DNA of 23,515 bases, taken from the NCBI GenBank assembly GCA_028713595.1, contig JAQTNZ010000001.1, forward strand, positions 1-23,515, written 5' to 3'. Position numbers and translations under genes: made by a program. The notes below the pieces were generated by a model, which saw only the letters and a list, made by a program, of their open reading frames with translations, was not told the DNA's origin and made no database searches. Shown here one piece after another: positions 1 to 7,821 of the stretch (the stretch's first letter is position 1; each line of letters starts with the position of its first letter). The DNA is from Methylovulum sp. (GTDB lineage Bacteria > Pseudomonadota > Gammaproteobacteria > Methylococcales > Methylomonadaceae).

Positions 1-1306
1 GCACCGCCGCTTCCTGCAATTTGGCGGCTAGGTCGATATTGGCCTTTTCATCAAAGCGGGCGCGTAGCTCAATCACCACGGTCACGACCTTACCGGCACG
101 GGCCGCCTTAATCAAAGCGCCGACGATGGGCGAATCCGCCCCTGTCCGGTATAAGGTCTGCTTAATCACCAGCACATCGGGGTCGGCGGCGGCTTGGCGC
201 AAAAATTCGACCACTGGGGCGAACGATTCGAACGGGTGGTGCAGCAAAATGTCATTTTTTCTGATCGCGGCAAACATATCCTTGTCTTTCGCCAATTGCG
301 GCGGGATGCAGGGCTTGAAGGGCGCAAACTTCAAATCGGGGCGGTCCAGCAAGTCGTTGATTTCTTGGATGCGGTTAAGGTTGACCGGGCCTTGGACCAA
401 GAACAGACGGTCACGCGACAAACGGAACCGTTCCAGCAAAAAACTTACCTTGTCTTCAGGGCAATTGGCATCGATTTCCAAACGCACTTCATCACCGTAA
501 TTGCGCATCGCCAACTCACCTTGCACCGCCAACAACAAATCGTCAATGGCATCGTCATCAACAAAAAAATCGCTGTTGCGGGTGACTCGAAATTGGTAAC
601 AGCCGGTGACATTCATGCCATTGAACAAGTCATTGATAAACTCGTGGATAATCGATGACAAAAACACAAAATCATGCGGCCCGCTCTTGGCCTCTTTGGG
701 CGGCAACTGAATAACCCTAGGCAAACCACGCGGGGCTTGCAACACCGCACGGCCACTGTTCCTGCCAAACGCATCTTTGCCCGTCAGCGAGATGATAAAG
801 TTGAGGCTTTTATTGAGTATGCGCGGGAACGGGTGCGCCGAATCCAAGCCGACCGGCGTTAAAATCGGCAACAGTTCTTCGTTGAAGTAAGTGGTCAGCC
901 ATTGGTGCTGGGCTTTGGTCCAATCTTTACGGCGGATGAAACGGATGTTTTCTTCCGCCAACTTGGGGATCAAAATCTCATTGAGGACTTGGTACTGCTC
1001 ATCGACCAGCTCATGGGCGCGGACGGCAATTTGTGCCAATTGTTCGCTAGGGGTCGTGCCGTCGGCACTGATGGTGTCAGGGTCGATGCTCGCCATTTCG
1101 ATGATGCTGGCCACCCGCACCTCAAAAAACTCATCCAGATTCGAGCAGGAAATACACAGATAATTAAGCCGTTCCAGCAAGGGCACACTGTCATTTTTAG
1201 CTTGCGCCAACACCCGCTTGTTAAAGGCCAGCAGGCTAAGGTCACGGTTGATATATAAATCGGGGGTGTTCAAGTCGGCTCTAACTTCGGGCGCATTGCT
1301 ATCCAT
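1..1306 (-). CDS. ppk1: Polyphosphate kinase 1, N-terminal 435 codons (runs off window)
   Basis: Makes inorganic polyphosphate from ATP, reversibly, usually as a membrane-associated oligomer. Translating the minus strand from the ATG at 1306 gives an uninterrupted frame to the window edge. The start reads MDSNAPEVRADLNTPDLYIN, then the family motifs LLAFNKRVLAQA, SNLDEFFEVR (Asn of the ATP site), LTPVGLDSAHPFP, NDILLHHPFESFAPVVEF, LVIKQTLYRTGADSPI and VIELRARFDEKANI follow. The last two carry the conserved arginines equivalent to Arg375 and Arg405 of the E. coli enzyme. The autophosphorylated histidine and the C-terminal domains lie beyond base 1. Residues 1-435 cover the N and H domains and the first part of the C1 domain. 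Upstream is a 98 bp gap to the stop of the methyltransferase gene, so the gene may have its own promoter, but I see no convincing -35/-10 pair. It is a host gene outside the prophage. Confidence 0.96.
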   Translation of the reverse strand, partial: MDSNAPEVRADLNTPDLYINRDLSLLAFNKRVLAQAKNDSVPLLERLNYLCISCSNLDEFFEVRVASIIEMASIDPDTISADGTTPSEQLAQIAVRAHELVDEQYQVLNEILIPKLAEENIRFIRRKDWTKAQHQWLTTYFNEELLPILTPVGLDSAHPFPRILNKSLNFIISLTGKDAFGRNSGRAVLQAPRGLPRVIQLPPKEAKSGPHDFVFLSSIIHEFINDLFNGMNVTGCYQFRVTRNSDFFVDDDAIDDLLLAVQGELAMRNYGDEVRLEIDANCPEDKVSFLLERFRLSRDRLFLVQGPVNLNRIQEINDLLDRPDLKFAPFKPCIPPQLAKDKDMFAAIRKNDILLHHPFESFAPVVEFLRQAAADPDVLVIKQTLYRTGADSPIVGALIKAARAGKVVTVVIELRARFDEKANIDLAAKLQEAAV

Positions 1307-1404
1307 AGGGGTTCCATCAATATAAATGTTCAGGGTAAATAGTGAAGTGGGCGTTGTAGTTGTAGTGTATCGGGTAATGACAGATAGCGGGGTAGCCGTA
1401 GATT

Positions 1405-2061
1405 TTAAGCCATAACCCCAGAAATAAACACATGCCGATCGCTGATTTGCACAACATCAAGCGCCAAATCCGCTGCGGCCAGTTGCCCGATGATCTCTTC
1501 ATAGCTAAACGCCGCCAGCAATGAGTGGTAAAAATCCCTCTGCAAAATGGCCGGCTCATTGTGCGCATAACGAACTACCAGCTGTTTCGCCGTAGCCACA
1601 CTGTCAGGGCGCACTAAATCCATAATGAAAATTTGTGTGCCGACAGAGGCGTAACGCCTTACCGTTTGCCAGAGTATCTGGGGGTCGGGCAAATGGTGCA
1701 GCAAGCTGTTGCTAAAGATAATGTCATAAGCAGATTGTGGCAAGATGGCACCGGGCAGACGGCCTAAAATAAAACGGACAGGCTCCCCGGGCGCGGCGTT
1801 TGCCAGCTCTTGCGCATAGGCCAGCATAGCAGCGGAGCCATCGATGGCATGGACTTGGCTATCGGGATAAGCGCGGACAAAACGGCGGCTAATATCGCCC
1901 GCCCCACAACCCAAATCCAAGGCCACGCCATCAAAACGGCCACCCACCAAGGTCTTGACCCGCATGATAAAGCCATTATGCGCCTGCTCAAAATCGGCTT
2001 GGGCATAAGCCTTAACTTGCTGCGGGTCTTCCATCAATTCAGGTTCTAATTGTCGCTGCAT
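1405..2061 (-). CDS. Class I SAM-dependent methyltransferase
   Basis: A 218-residue soluble protein with the Rossmann-type methyltransferase core. Motif I is LDLGCGAGD at residues 48-56, the acidic ribose-binding residue is in HAIDGS (about D74), and SNSLLHHLPDP at 118-128 is the post-motif II loop typical of UbiE/trans-aconitate-type small-molecule methyltransferases. The substrate cannot be told from sequence. The start overlaps the end of the upstream desulfhydrase-like gene by 16 bp, which suggests the two were one operon. Because the prophage separates the pair from their original promoter, this gene now lies downstream of the phage late genes in the same direction. Family assignment is firm; function is not. 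Confidence 0.85.
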   Translation of the reverse strand: MQRQLEPELMEDPQQVKAYAQADFEQAHNGFIMRVKTLVGGRFDGVALDLGCGAGDISRRFVRAYPDSQVHAIDGSAAMLAYAQELANAAPGEPVRFILGRLPGAILPQSAYDIIFSNSLLHHLPDPQILWQTVRRYASVGTQIFIMDLVRPDSVATAKQLVVRYAHNEPAILQRDFYHSLLAAFSYEEIIGQLAAADLALDVVQISDRHVFISGVMA

Positions 2062-2837
2062 GGCAAAAAGCCTCGGTTGCCCTGTAAACCGCCCGTATGG
2101 ACGGCAATCAGGGTGCTGCCTGCGGTAAAGGCATTCTGTCTAATAAGGTCAAACAAGCCGAACAACAGCTTACCCGTATAGACAGGCTCAAGGACAATGT
2201 CGGTATCGGCCTGAAATTCACTGATAAAGGCCATCAGTACGGGGCTGGCCTTGGCAAAACCGCCGCCATGATAATCCAAATTAATCCGCCAATTTTGCCG
2301 TGGCTGAGGCAACAGCCTAGCGACCTCCTGATTGAGGAAAGCGGCGTTTTTAAAGGCGGCAAAGCCCAGCACTTGGCTATGTTCAGGCACTGCGCCCACC
2401 AGACCCGCCAAAGTCGTACCCGTACCGCACGGCACACACAGCCAGTCGAAAGGGATGTCGATCTCCGCCACCGATTCGGCCACGCCTTGCAAGGCCAAGG
2501 CTTGGGCACCCCCTTCCGGCAGCCAATAATCCCCTGCCGCTAAGTCGGGCAATGCATCCCAGTCCTGATAGCCTCTAAGCAATCGATAATCACCACGCGA
2601 GACAAACTTAAGGGCCATACCCCACTCTTGGGCATCTTGCAAAGTCGGGGTCAAGGGTGTAGGCCGCTCGCCGCGAACATAGCCGGTGGTAGCCAGACCT
2701 AACACGTAGCCCATATAGGCCAAGGCATGTAGATGGTTGGAATACGCCCCGCCCATACTGATGATATGTCGGCAATTAAGCGTTAAGGCATGGTTAAGCA
2801 GATATTTTAGCTTCCGCCATTTATTGTAAATTTGCCC

Positions 2838-2855
2838 GATATTTGGCGTGTTTTT
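2838..2855 (+). repeat. Prophage-end repeat copy 1 (candidate transposase binding site)
   Basis: GATATTTGGCGTGTTTTT, starting 13 bp inside the proposed prophage terminus. It is identical over 18 bases to the copy at 2861. The 23 bp start-to-start spacing is close to that of the adjacent R1 and R2 MuA sites at the right end of Mu. The repeat is seen directly; its role as a transposase site is inferred. Confidence 0.75.
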
Positions 2856-2860
2856 CGTAA

Positions 2861-2878
2861 GATATTTGGCGTGTTTTT
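2861..2878 (+). repeat. Prophage-end repeat copy 2 (candidate transposase binding site)
   Basis: Second direct copy of GATATTTGGCGTGTTTTT, 23 bp from the first, followed by more T residues to 2882. It also forms the left arm of a perfect 17 bp inverted repeat with 2897-2913. Confidence 0.75.
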
Positions 2879-2896
2879 TTTTCCAATTAACGATAG

Positions 2897-2913
2897 AAAA
2901 CACGCCAAATATC
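2897..2913 (-). repeat. Prophage-end repeat copy 3, inverted
   Basis: AAAACACGCCAAATATC is the exact reverse complement of the first 17 bases of copies 1 and 2. With copy 2 it could form a 17 bp stem with a 19-base loop (2878-2896), which might also slow transcription leaving the prophage in either direction. A degenerate further match (ATATTT, three extra bases, GGCGAGTTTTT) is visible near 2996-3015. Confidence 0.7.
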
Positions 2914-2940
2914 AGTCAAAAACAGTTTAAAAATTCCTAA

Positions 2941-3063
2941 TCAGCAGTTCCTCGGATTCCTTCCTGACACCGCCTTTTTTGATATTCCCACACAAATATT
3001 TAATGGCGAGTTTTTCAATATCAAAGCCGGTTTTATAGCAAGCCTTAAGAAAACAACAGACAT
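2941..3063 (-). CDS. Doubtful 40-residue ORF between tail fibre and prophage end
   Basis: An ATG at 3063, just after the tail fibre stop, opens a 40-codon frame (MSVVFLRLAIKPALILKNSP...) ending at 2941. I do not recognise it. A different minus-strand frame over the same bases is open from about 3092 to a TAA at 2927 without an ATG. It reads in part KTGFDIEKLAIKYLCGNIKK, a more protein-like composition, so it could be a decayed or unusually started small gene. Neither frame has a clear ribosome binding site. The rest of 2914-3069 shows nothing I can name. Confidence 0.2.
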   Translation of the reverse strand: MSVVFLRLAIKPALILKNSPLNICVGISKKAVSGRNPRNC

Positions 3064-3069
3064 TAATTT

Positions 3070-4572
3070 TTAAGACATTTTTACTATTTCAAAAGCCCCG
3101 TATAAAGCGGATGAAGCTCCGAAACCAGTACCAATAACATACCTTAAGTTAGATACGCCGGAAGTCCATACACCAAAAGATACGCCGGACGATAGGGATA
3201 GATAATAAAAATATTCAACCATGACGCTAGCTGATGAAGAAGCTGTGGCTGAATTAAAAAAATTGGTAAAGTTATTAGAAATATCTGATACACCTGAAAC
3301 AGCCAAAGATAAAACATTGTATGGCGTTACAGGATTTACTAAGTCCAACCCCCCAGTGATTCTACCCGCTCCGACTAAACAGCCTCTGTAAGTAATTTTA
3401 TAAATTCCGGCAGGTAAAGTTATATGCCCGCTACCATTTATACTAAGTCCTGTTATATCAGAATATTTAATTATCGGAGTGCCGAGTATTAATTGTGTTG
3501 ATGTTAAGTATTGGAATGGAATAGAAATAAAAGCTGATTTATATCCAGAGCTACCCCCACTAACAGTTACCCAGCTCGTGTTGTAGTCCGTTCCGTCTAC
3601 TTTTGCCAGCACTTGGTTTGCCGTTCCACCGGTGGGTAGACCACAGTTGCCAGCCGCCACATCGGTTGAGGCTGTGCCGACATTTTTAGCGGCGGCTGTA
3701 CCCAGAGCTTGTAAAGCAAATGTCGTACCGTTACCGACAATAGCTGATCCGTTGGTAGTAGCCAGCGCGGCAATGGCTGTTAATTTTGCACTAAGCGGTT
3801 GCCATGTGGCAGTCGCCCATGACACGATAATCGCCCATACAGGATATTTTGTCGTGCTGGCAATATCGCCGGTCGAGGTTGATTTATTGCTGATATTTTC
3901 CGGCACATAGCCAAAAGCCCCTTCCAGCGTAGCCCAATTTGTAACGGTTTGCCCCGGCGTATCAGTTAAAGCCCGTATAGACGTATGCGACTCATAATAA
4001 ACGCCGCCCAATGTGCCGCCCACAGACAAATACCAGACATCGCCTTTTAAAATAGTACCACCCGTACCCGATCCGCCACTTGATGGCCAAAGATTGCCGG
4101 AAGCATCATAAGTGCCGCAGTCTTGCAACAACCCCGTGGTGGCTGTGTCAGTGTAAGTTTTCGCCGCCGCCAAAACATTGGCATCAGCCAGTGCCGCAAA
4201 CTCAGTGGTGGCAAGCTGGGTCGTGCTGGTACCCGTTGTGGCGGTTGGTGCGGTCGGAGTGCCGGTCAGCGCAGGGCTATCAATCGTTGCCCGTAATGAC
4301 AGTTGCGCCTGCAATTTGCTCAGTGCCACCAACAAGTTGTCGGTGGCAACGATGGCGGTCGCCGTAGACAGGCTTAAGCCTGTCAAAACAAATGACGATA
4401 ACGGCGGTGACGATATCGTGCCTAGCGTATCCAATAACCCTTGCATCCCATTTTTGATGGCCAGAAAATTATCCCGAACCGATTTTGATGTGGGCTTGGG
4501 ATCGGTTTTTACCAATGGCGGGTTGATGGGTTTGGTAGGGTCAATCGCGTCAATGTTCTCTTGGATAGCCAT
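3070..4572 (-). CDS. Phage tail fibre/receptor-binding protein
   Basis: A 500-residue protein at the distal end of the tail operon. The N-terminus (MAIQENIDAIDPTKPINPPL) is likely the attachment part. The middle is Thr/Ala/Ser/Gly-rich with fibre-type strings such as DSPALTGTPTAPTATTG, FGYVPENISNKST and NGSAIVGNGTTFALQALGTA, typical of trimeric tail fibres. The last ~155 residues (from about SGYKSAFISIPF) look like a separate beta-rich globular tip with LPAGIYKITYRG and a final GAFEIVKMS, resembling C1q-like jelly-roll tips; this is inferred from pattern only. Base composition falls visibly to AT-rich over this tip (about 3070-3545). The start codon shares its A with the stop of the tail-tip gene (TAATG). 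Exact receptor unknown. Confidence 0.85.
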   Translation of the reverse strand: MAIQENIDAIDPTKPINPPLVKTDPKPTSKSVRDNFLAIKNGMQGLLDTLGTISSPPLSSFVLTGLSLSTATAIVATDNLLVALSKLQAQLSLRATIDSPALTGTPTAPTATTGTSTTQLATTEFAALADANVLAAAKTYTDTATTGLLQDCGTYDASGNLWPSSGGSGTGGTILKGDVWYLSVGGTLGGVYYESHTSIRALTDTPGQTVTNWATLEGAFGYVPENISNKSTSTGDIASTTKYPVWAIIVSWATATWQPLSAKLTAIAALATTNGSAIVGNGTTFALQALGTAAAKNVGTASTDVAAGNCGLPTGGTANQVLAKVDGTDYNTSWVTVSGGSSGYKSAFISIPFQYLTSTQLILGTPIIKYSDITGLSINGSGHITLPAGIYKITYRGCLVGAGRITGGLDLVNPVTPYNVLSLAVSGVSDISNNFTNFFNSATASSSASVMVEYFYYLSLSSGVSFGVWTSGVSNLRYVIGTGFGASSALYGAFEIVKMS

Positions 4573-6533
4573 TATTCAGCCGCCCATTGTTCAAATACCG
4601 TACCTGCACTTAGCGGTTCGGTGAGGGTGATGTGGTAAGCGGTGACAGATGACAAATCCTCCAGGCCATCGTTGAAGAGGTTAAACGATTGGAACTTAAA
4701 ATAAATGGTCTTGCCGATATCATCGGCGTTAATAGGTTGCCTATATAAATGGTTGTCGCAGACCGCAAACCGCGCCCCCGTAGTGGCCCCTTGCGTTGAT
4801 CCATACAGGCCGCGCCGCAAAAATGGCGCAGTAGCAGGTGAAACTGGCGAAAACAGGTCGTATTGGTTGGCTCCGGTCAGCGTGGCAAACCGGAAAGCCA
4901 CCAGCTCATCGCCCGCCAAACATAATTGCGTGTCATCTGCCGCCATTGAAGACAGCACGCCGCCGCTGACTGAAAGGTCAACCGCCAAATGATGCCCCGT
5001 ATCCGTATCGGGGTCACTGCCAGCCACCAGATCAGCGGTCAATACGCCATGCACCGAATTGCCGTAAAACGTGCTACGGCGGGTATAGGTTTCGTCATCA
5101 AAACTGGTATGGACAATACAGCCGCCATAGTTGCTGTCCGAATTTGACAGCGCCACCCAGACCTCATAGCCGCCGCTGGCCAGCGCACCCGGGGCGATAA
5201 AGATGACGGGCGTATTAACCGGGCCTACCGCCACATTGGTGATCGGCACATAGCCTGAAGTGTCCGCGAAGCTGGGCGGTTCGGTATGCCCGACACCCCA
5301 CGGCATTTCCTCCGCAGTGATAGTGCGCAGGCCATCGGTACGGTCTTTTATCTTGATGATGCGCACAGGGATGTCGATCAGCCCGCAAGTGGTGTCGGTG
5401 ATATGCACCACGTCCATCGGCTCCAACAGGCAGTAATTCCACGACAAATTAAATTCGTACGTTATCCCTATATAAAGGGAACGTTGCAAAATGCTCTTGG
5501 CGACCGTATGTGCGACCGCTTCCAGGCAAATTTCGTGCATGGTTACTGAGGACATCGGGCGCAATTTAAACTGCTCAATATCACCCTGATCCGGCTCCAC
5601 TGCCGGATAAACGTCATAATTGTGGGCGCGGGACACATACTCGATTGTGACTTGGTTAAACGAATCGGCCTTCAGTTTCCGGCTGATTTTCACCGGCTCC
5701 TCATCGCCCTCTATAATGTAATCGGCATCGGTCAAATGGACACCGGTTGCAGCGCTGGCGACATAATCGCCATAATCGGTGTCAGAATAAGGCAGGCACT
5801 TTAATTGGCCGTTGCTCCAGACAATGCCGCTGTTGGCTATTTGCGCAAACTGTGCCACTATCTCGCCAGCCGACTTTTGCCCAGTCAATGCCGGACTGAT
5901 GACAATGCCGTATGCCCGGCAATAACTGTCCATTTGGCTAAAGGTATCAACACGGCCATCATCCCAGCCTAGCCCCCATTGGCCATTAGTCAAAACGCCG
6001 CGCATACAGTTCTTGACCGAAGCGTCTACCGAATCCCGATAGAAGCCCATCACCTCAACCCCGTGGTTGCCAATACTGGCCGAATTGGTCAGCTCATAAT
6101 TGGCCTGGGCAAGATAAGCGAAACCCTTAAACTTAATGGCATCGTCAGGGTGTTTGCTGACCATGTAGCTCCATTTGTCCTGGATGCTACCGCCCGTAAA
6201 CGCCGTAAATTTGGCATCCGACACATGGTTGTAGATGCGCTTGTCTACCCAAAGCTTACCAAAACTGATCCCATCACCACCCTCGGCCACCAGCAGCATG
6301 ATTGAGGCGTTATAGGTGTAAGTCTTGCCGGAACTGCTGCTTGCCCCTTTGCCGCCGCCTGAAGACGCGTGGGGCGTGGCCACAAAATCCGTGTAATAGC
6401 AGAGCGTCGGCGCTACGCGGTTAGTCCCCATCACCACTTGGATAGTGACGTTGTAGCCGGTCTGCTGCACCTGTAGATTGCCGATGCGCGTCTCTGTCTG
6501 CGCAGCCGAACCGCCGCCACCAAAAATACTCAT
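4572..6533 (-). CDS. Tail tip/host specificity protein (gpJ/GTA gp15-like hub)
   Basis: A 653-residue central tail-tip protein. The N-terminus MSIFGGGGSA, the GNLQVQQTGYNVTIQVVMGT stretch and SGKTYTYNASIMLLVAEG are typical of the phage tail protein family that includes GTA gp15 and the lambda J N-terminus. WDDGRVDTFSQMDSYCRAYG and EPVKISRKLKADSFNQVTIE belong to the hub region, and DIPVRIIKIKDRTDGLRTIT is the tail-protein domain-III-like strand set. The C-terminal third (about residues 410-653) is beta-rich and ends with a fibronectin-like stretch that probably docks the fibre. It overlaps the NlpC/P60 gene by an ATGA. The length is at the short end for the family. Position immediately after NlpC/P60 supports the call strongly. 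Confidence 0.88.
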   Translation of the reverse strand: MSIFGGGGSAAQTETRIGNLQVQQTGYNVTIQVVMGTNRVAPTLCYYTDFVATPHASSGGGKGASSSSGKTYTYNASIMLLVAEGGDGISFGKLWVDKRIYNHVSDAKFTAFTGGSIQDKWSYMVSKHPDDAIKFKGFAYLAQANYELTNSASIGNHGVEVMGFYRDSVDASVKNCMRGVLTNGQWGLGWDDGRVDTFSQMDSYCRAYGIVISPALTGQKSAGEIVAQFAQIANSGIVWSNGQLKCLPYSDTDYGDYVASAATGVHLTDADYIIEGDEEPVKISRKLKADSFNQVTIEYVSRAHNYDVYPAVEPDQGDIEQFKLRPMSSVTMHEICLEAVAHTVAKSILQRSLYIGITYEFNLSWNYCLLEPMDVVHITDTTCGLIDIPVRIIKIKDRTDGLRTITAEEMPWGVGHTEPPSFADTSGYVPITNVAVGPVNTPVIFIAPGALASGGYEVWVALSNSDSNYGGCIVHTSFDDETYTRRSTFYGNSVHGVLTADLVAGSDPDTDTGHHLAVDLSVSGGVLSSMAADDTQLCLAGDELVAFRFATLTGANQYDLFSPVSPATAPFLRRGLYGSTQGATTGARFAVCDNHLYRQPINADDIGKTIYFKFQSFNLFNDGLEDLSSVTAYHITLTEPLSAGTVFEQWAAE

Positions 6534-6976
6534 GCCTTGCCCCCAAAATACGAATAAAACCGCCGCTCACGCCCCTGCTTAACCAAGTCGCCTTGGTCGC
6601 CCTCGGCATAAACCACGCCCATGCCCACCTGTGCATGAATGATCAGCGGCCAGCCGACAACAATGCCGCCGTGGCTAAACGAGCGACCTTGCCGATAAAC
6701 AACAATATCACCAGGGCCAGGCACGGCAACTGGCCGGCAATAACGCTCAACTACCGCCAAATAACGCTCCCCGTCACGATGCAAAGCCCAGTCACGCGGA
6801 TAATCATCCACCGCAGGGCGATCAATTAGCCCACAGGCAGCATAGATTTCAATTAGAATTTGCCCGCAATCGACACCAGCACCTTTGACCTTGCCCGCAT
6901 GATGCCAGGGCGTACCCAGCCATGACGTGGCCTCATCAATAATCTGCTGGCGCTGCTGTGCCTCGGTCATTATCAT
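6530..6976 (-). CDS. NlpC/P60 family tail peptidase
   Basis: A 148-residue cysteine peptidase of the NlpC/P60 fold, located in the tail tip and probably cutting peptidoglycan stem peptides during DNA entry, or processing tip proteins. The catalytic Cys37 is in GVDCGQ, His102 is in FSHGGIV, and His114 in IIHA is the third polar residue. WLGTPWHHAG before the Cys is the usual substrate-groove motif. Overlaps of ATGA type link it to both neighbours (DUF2163 upstream, tip protein downstream). Two start codons lie close together (ATG ATA ATG); the first overlaps the upstream stop. This is the standard slot for GTA gp14-like proteins. Confidence 0.93.
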   Translation of the reverse strand: MIMTEAQQRQQIIDEATSWLGTPWHHAGKVKGAGVDCGQILIEIYAACGLIDRPAVDDYPRDWALHRDGERYLAVVERYCRPVAVPGPGDIVVYRQGRSFSHGGIVVGWPLIIHAQVGMGVVYAEGDQGDLVKQGRERRFYSYFGGKA

Positions 6977-7821
6977 GCGCTGGTCACCGGAGTCGGGACT
7001 TTTTCAAAGCCCCGAAAACTGTCTTCGTTATCAAATTTAGTGCGGCAAGTGGCCCGCAAGCGGTCGCAACCGGCAGCGGCAATAAAAGCGTCACCCACAG
7101 CAACCGGATAGTAAAACGGATAGGCCGGCACCAGCACGCCGCTGGCATGGCGCTTGACCGTGCGCTTGGCCCCCGCATTGTTGCCCGCCGTAAACGTGAC
7201 CGTGCCTTGGGTGTAGTAGCCATCAGCCTGTGATAGTCCTGAGACAATGCCGTTGCGGGTGGAGCCTGCTTGTGCCGTCCCCGTATGGGTAAACGCCGCA
7301 CGGTTAACCCCGCACATCGCGTCAAACAGGATGTTGCAGCAACCGGGCGTGATGGTGTTGCGCGGCACCATCTGGTTAAGCTTGATCAGGTCAGAATTGG
7401 CCTTCATGGCGATCAGGGTGCGTGATGGCTCCGGCTCGGCTATTTCGCCCTCAAAACCATGCACCACCCCGACCGGATAGCCCGGCACTACCATAAACGC
7501 CCACTCGATCAGTATCCGCGCCCCGTCGAACCCTCGGTTATGGGTAAAGGCCGGTAAAGTCAGGCCGTAAATGCGGTCGTCAGGGCGCACATACAGCGTC
7601 ACGTCAATCTCATCGACTTCCACACCCACCGAGCTGGTGATGTCGCCATGCCCGATGACATACTGGCGGCCATAGACATTGCCGCGCCAATGCACGTCAA
7701 AGTCCGGTGCGGATGTCAGTGTCAGCACGTCACCGTTCAGCAAGGAAATAGTGAAAATTGAGGCTATGATGGCTTGCTTAGAAGCCAGCAGCGCGTCCAG
7801 TTCAGGTGTTGACGGCTTCAT
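6973..7821 (-). CDS. DUF2163/BR0599-family tail protein
   Basis: A 282-residue tail-tip protein of the DUF2163 family with the C-terminal BR0599 domain, the equivalent of GTA gp13 and of proteins in B3/D3112-like phages. The N-terminal part (residues 1-150) has FTISLLNGDVLTLTSAPDFD and VGVEVDEIDVTLYVRPDDRI. The C-terminal domain carries GCCNILFDAMCGVNRAAF and ends CDRLRATCRTKFDNEDSFRG followed by FEKVP, the Cys-containing and FxGF-type signatures of BR0599. It forms part of the tip complex beneath the tail tube. The start overlaps the DUF2460 stop as ATGA. Confidence 0.9.
   Translation of the reverse strand: MKPSTPELDALLASKQAIIASIFTISLLNGDVLTLTSAPDFDVHWRGNVYGRQYVIGHGDITSSVGVEVDEIDVTLYVRPDDRIYGLTLPAFTHNRGFDGARILIEWAFMVVPGYPVGVVHGFEGEIAEPEPSRTLIAMKANSDLIKLNQMVPRNTITPGCCNILFDAMCGVNRAAFTHTGTAQAGSTRNGIVSGLSQADGYYTQGTVTFTAGNNAGAKRTVKRHASGVLVPAYPFYYPVAVGDAFIAAAGCDRLRATCRTKFDNEDSFRGFEKVPTPVTSA

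Larger units (their letters stand above)
2046..2903 (-). pseudogene. 5'-truncated ACC deaminase/D-cysteine desulfhydrase-like gene, disrupted by the prophage
   Basis: Fold type II PLP enzyme related to 1-aminocyclopropane-1-carboxylate deaminase and D-cysteine desulfhydrase. From the NKWRKLKYLL motif onward the protein is collinear with the family: the PLP-binding lysine is in NKW (K28 of this frame), MGGAYSNH carries the active-site serine region, then VPCGTGTT (phosphate-binding loop), and VHTGGLQGNRGF closes the protein. Family members have roughly 35 or more residues before the NK motif, including the first strands and usually SGNK or GGNK. Here the 26 residues before NKW (MFSIVNWKKKHAKYLTKNTP and NIGQIY) look unrelated and are translated from the prophage end repeats. 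The host part therefore probably ends at about 2824 and the ATG at 2903 is phage DNA. A chimeric protein could be made, but I expect it to be inactive. The 3' end is intact and overlaps the methyltransferase start. Confidence 0.8.

Noticed and set aside
194..658. Plus-strand frames over 21-1258
   Set aside because: They are antisense to the clear polyphosphate kinase frame, which has strong family motifs throughout.
1307..1404. A promoter for ppk1 in the 98 bp gap
   Set aside because: No hexamer pair with acceptable spacing could be supported by eye.
2825..2913. CRISPR-like interpretation of the repeats at the prophage end
   Set aside because: Only three copies, one inverted, with spacers of 5 and 18 bp; no array or cas genes.
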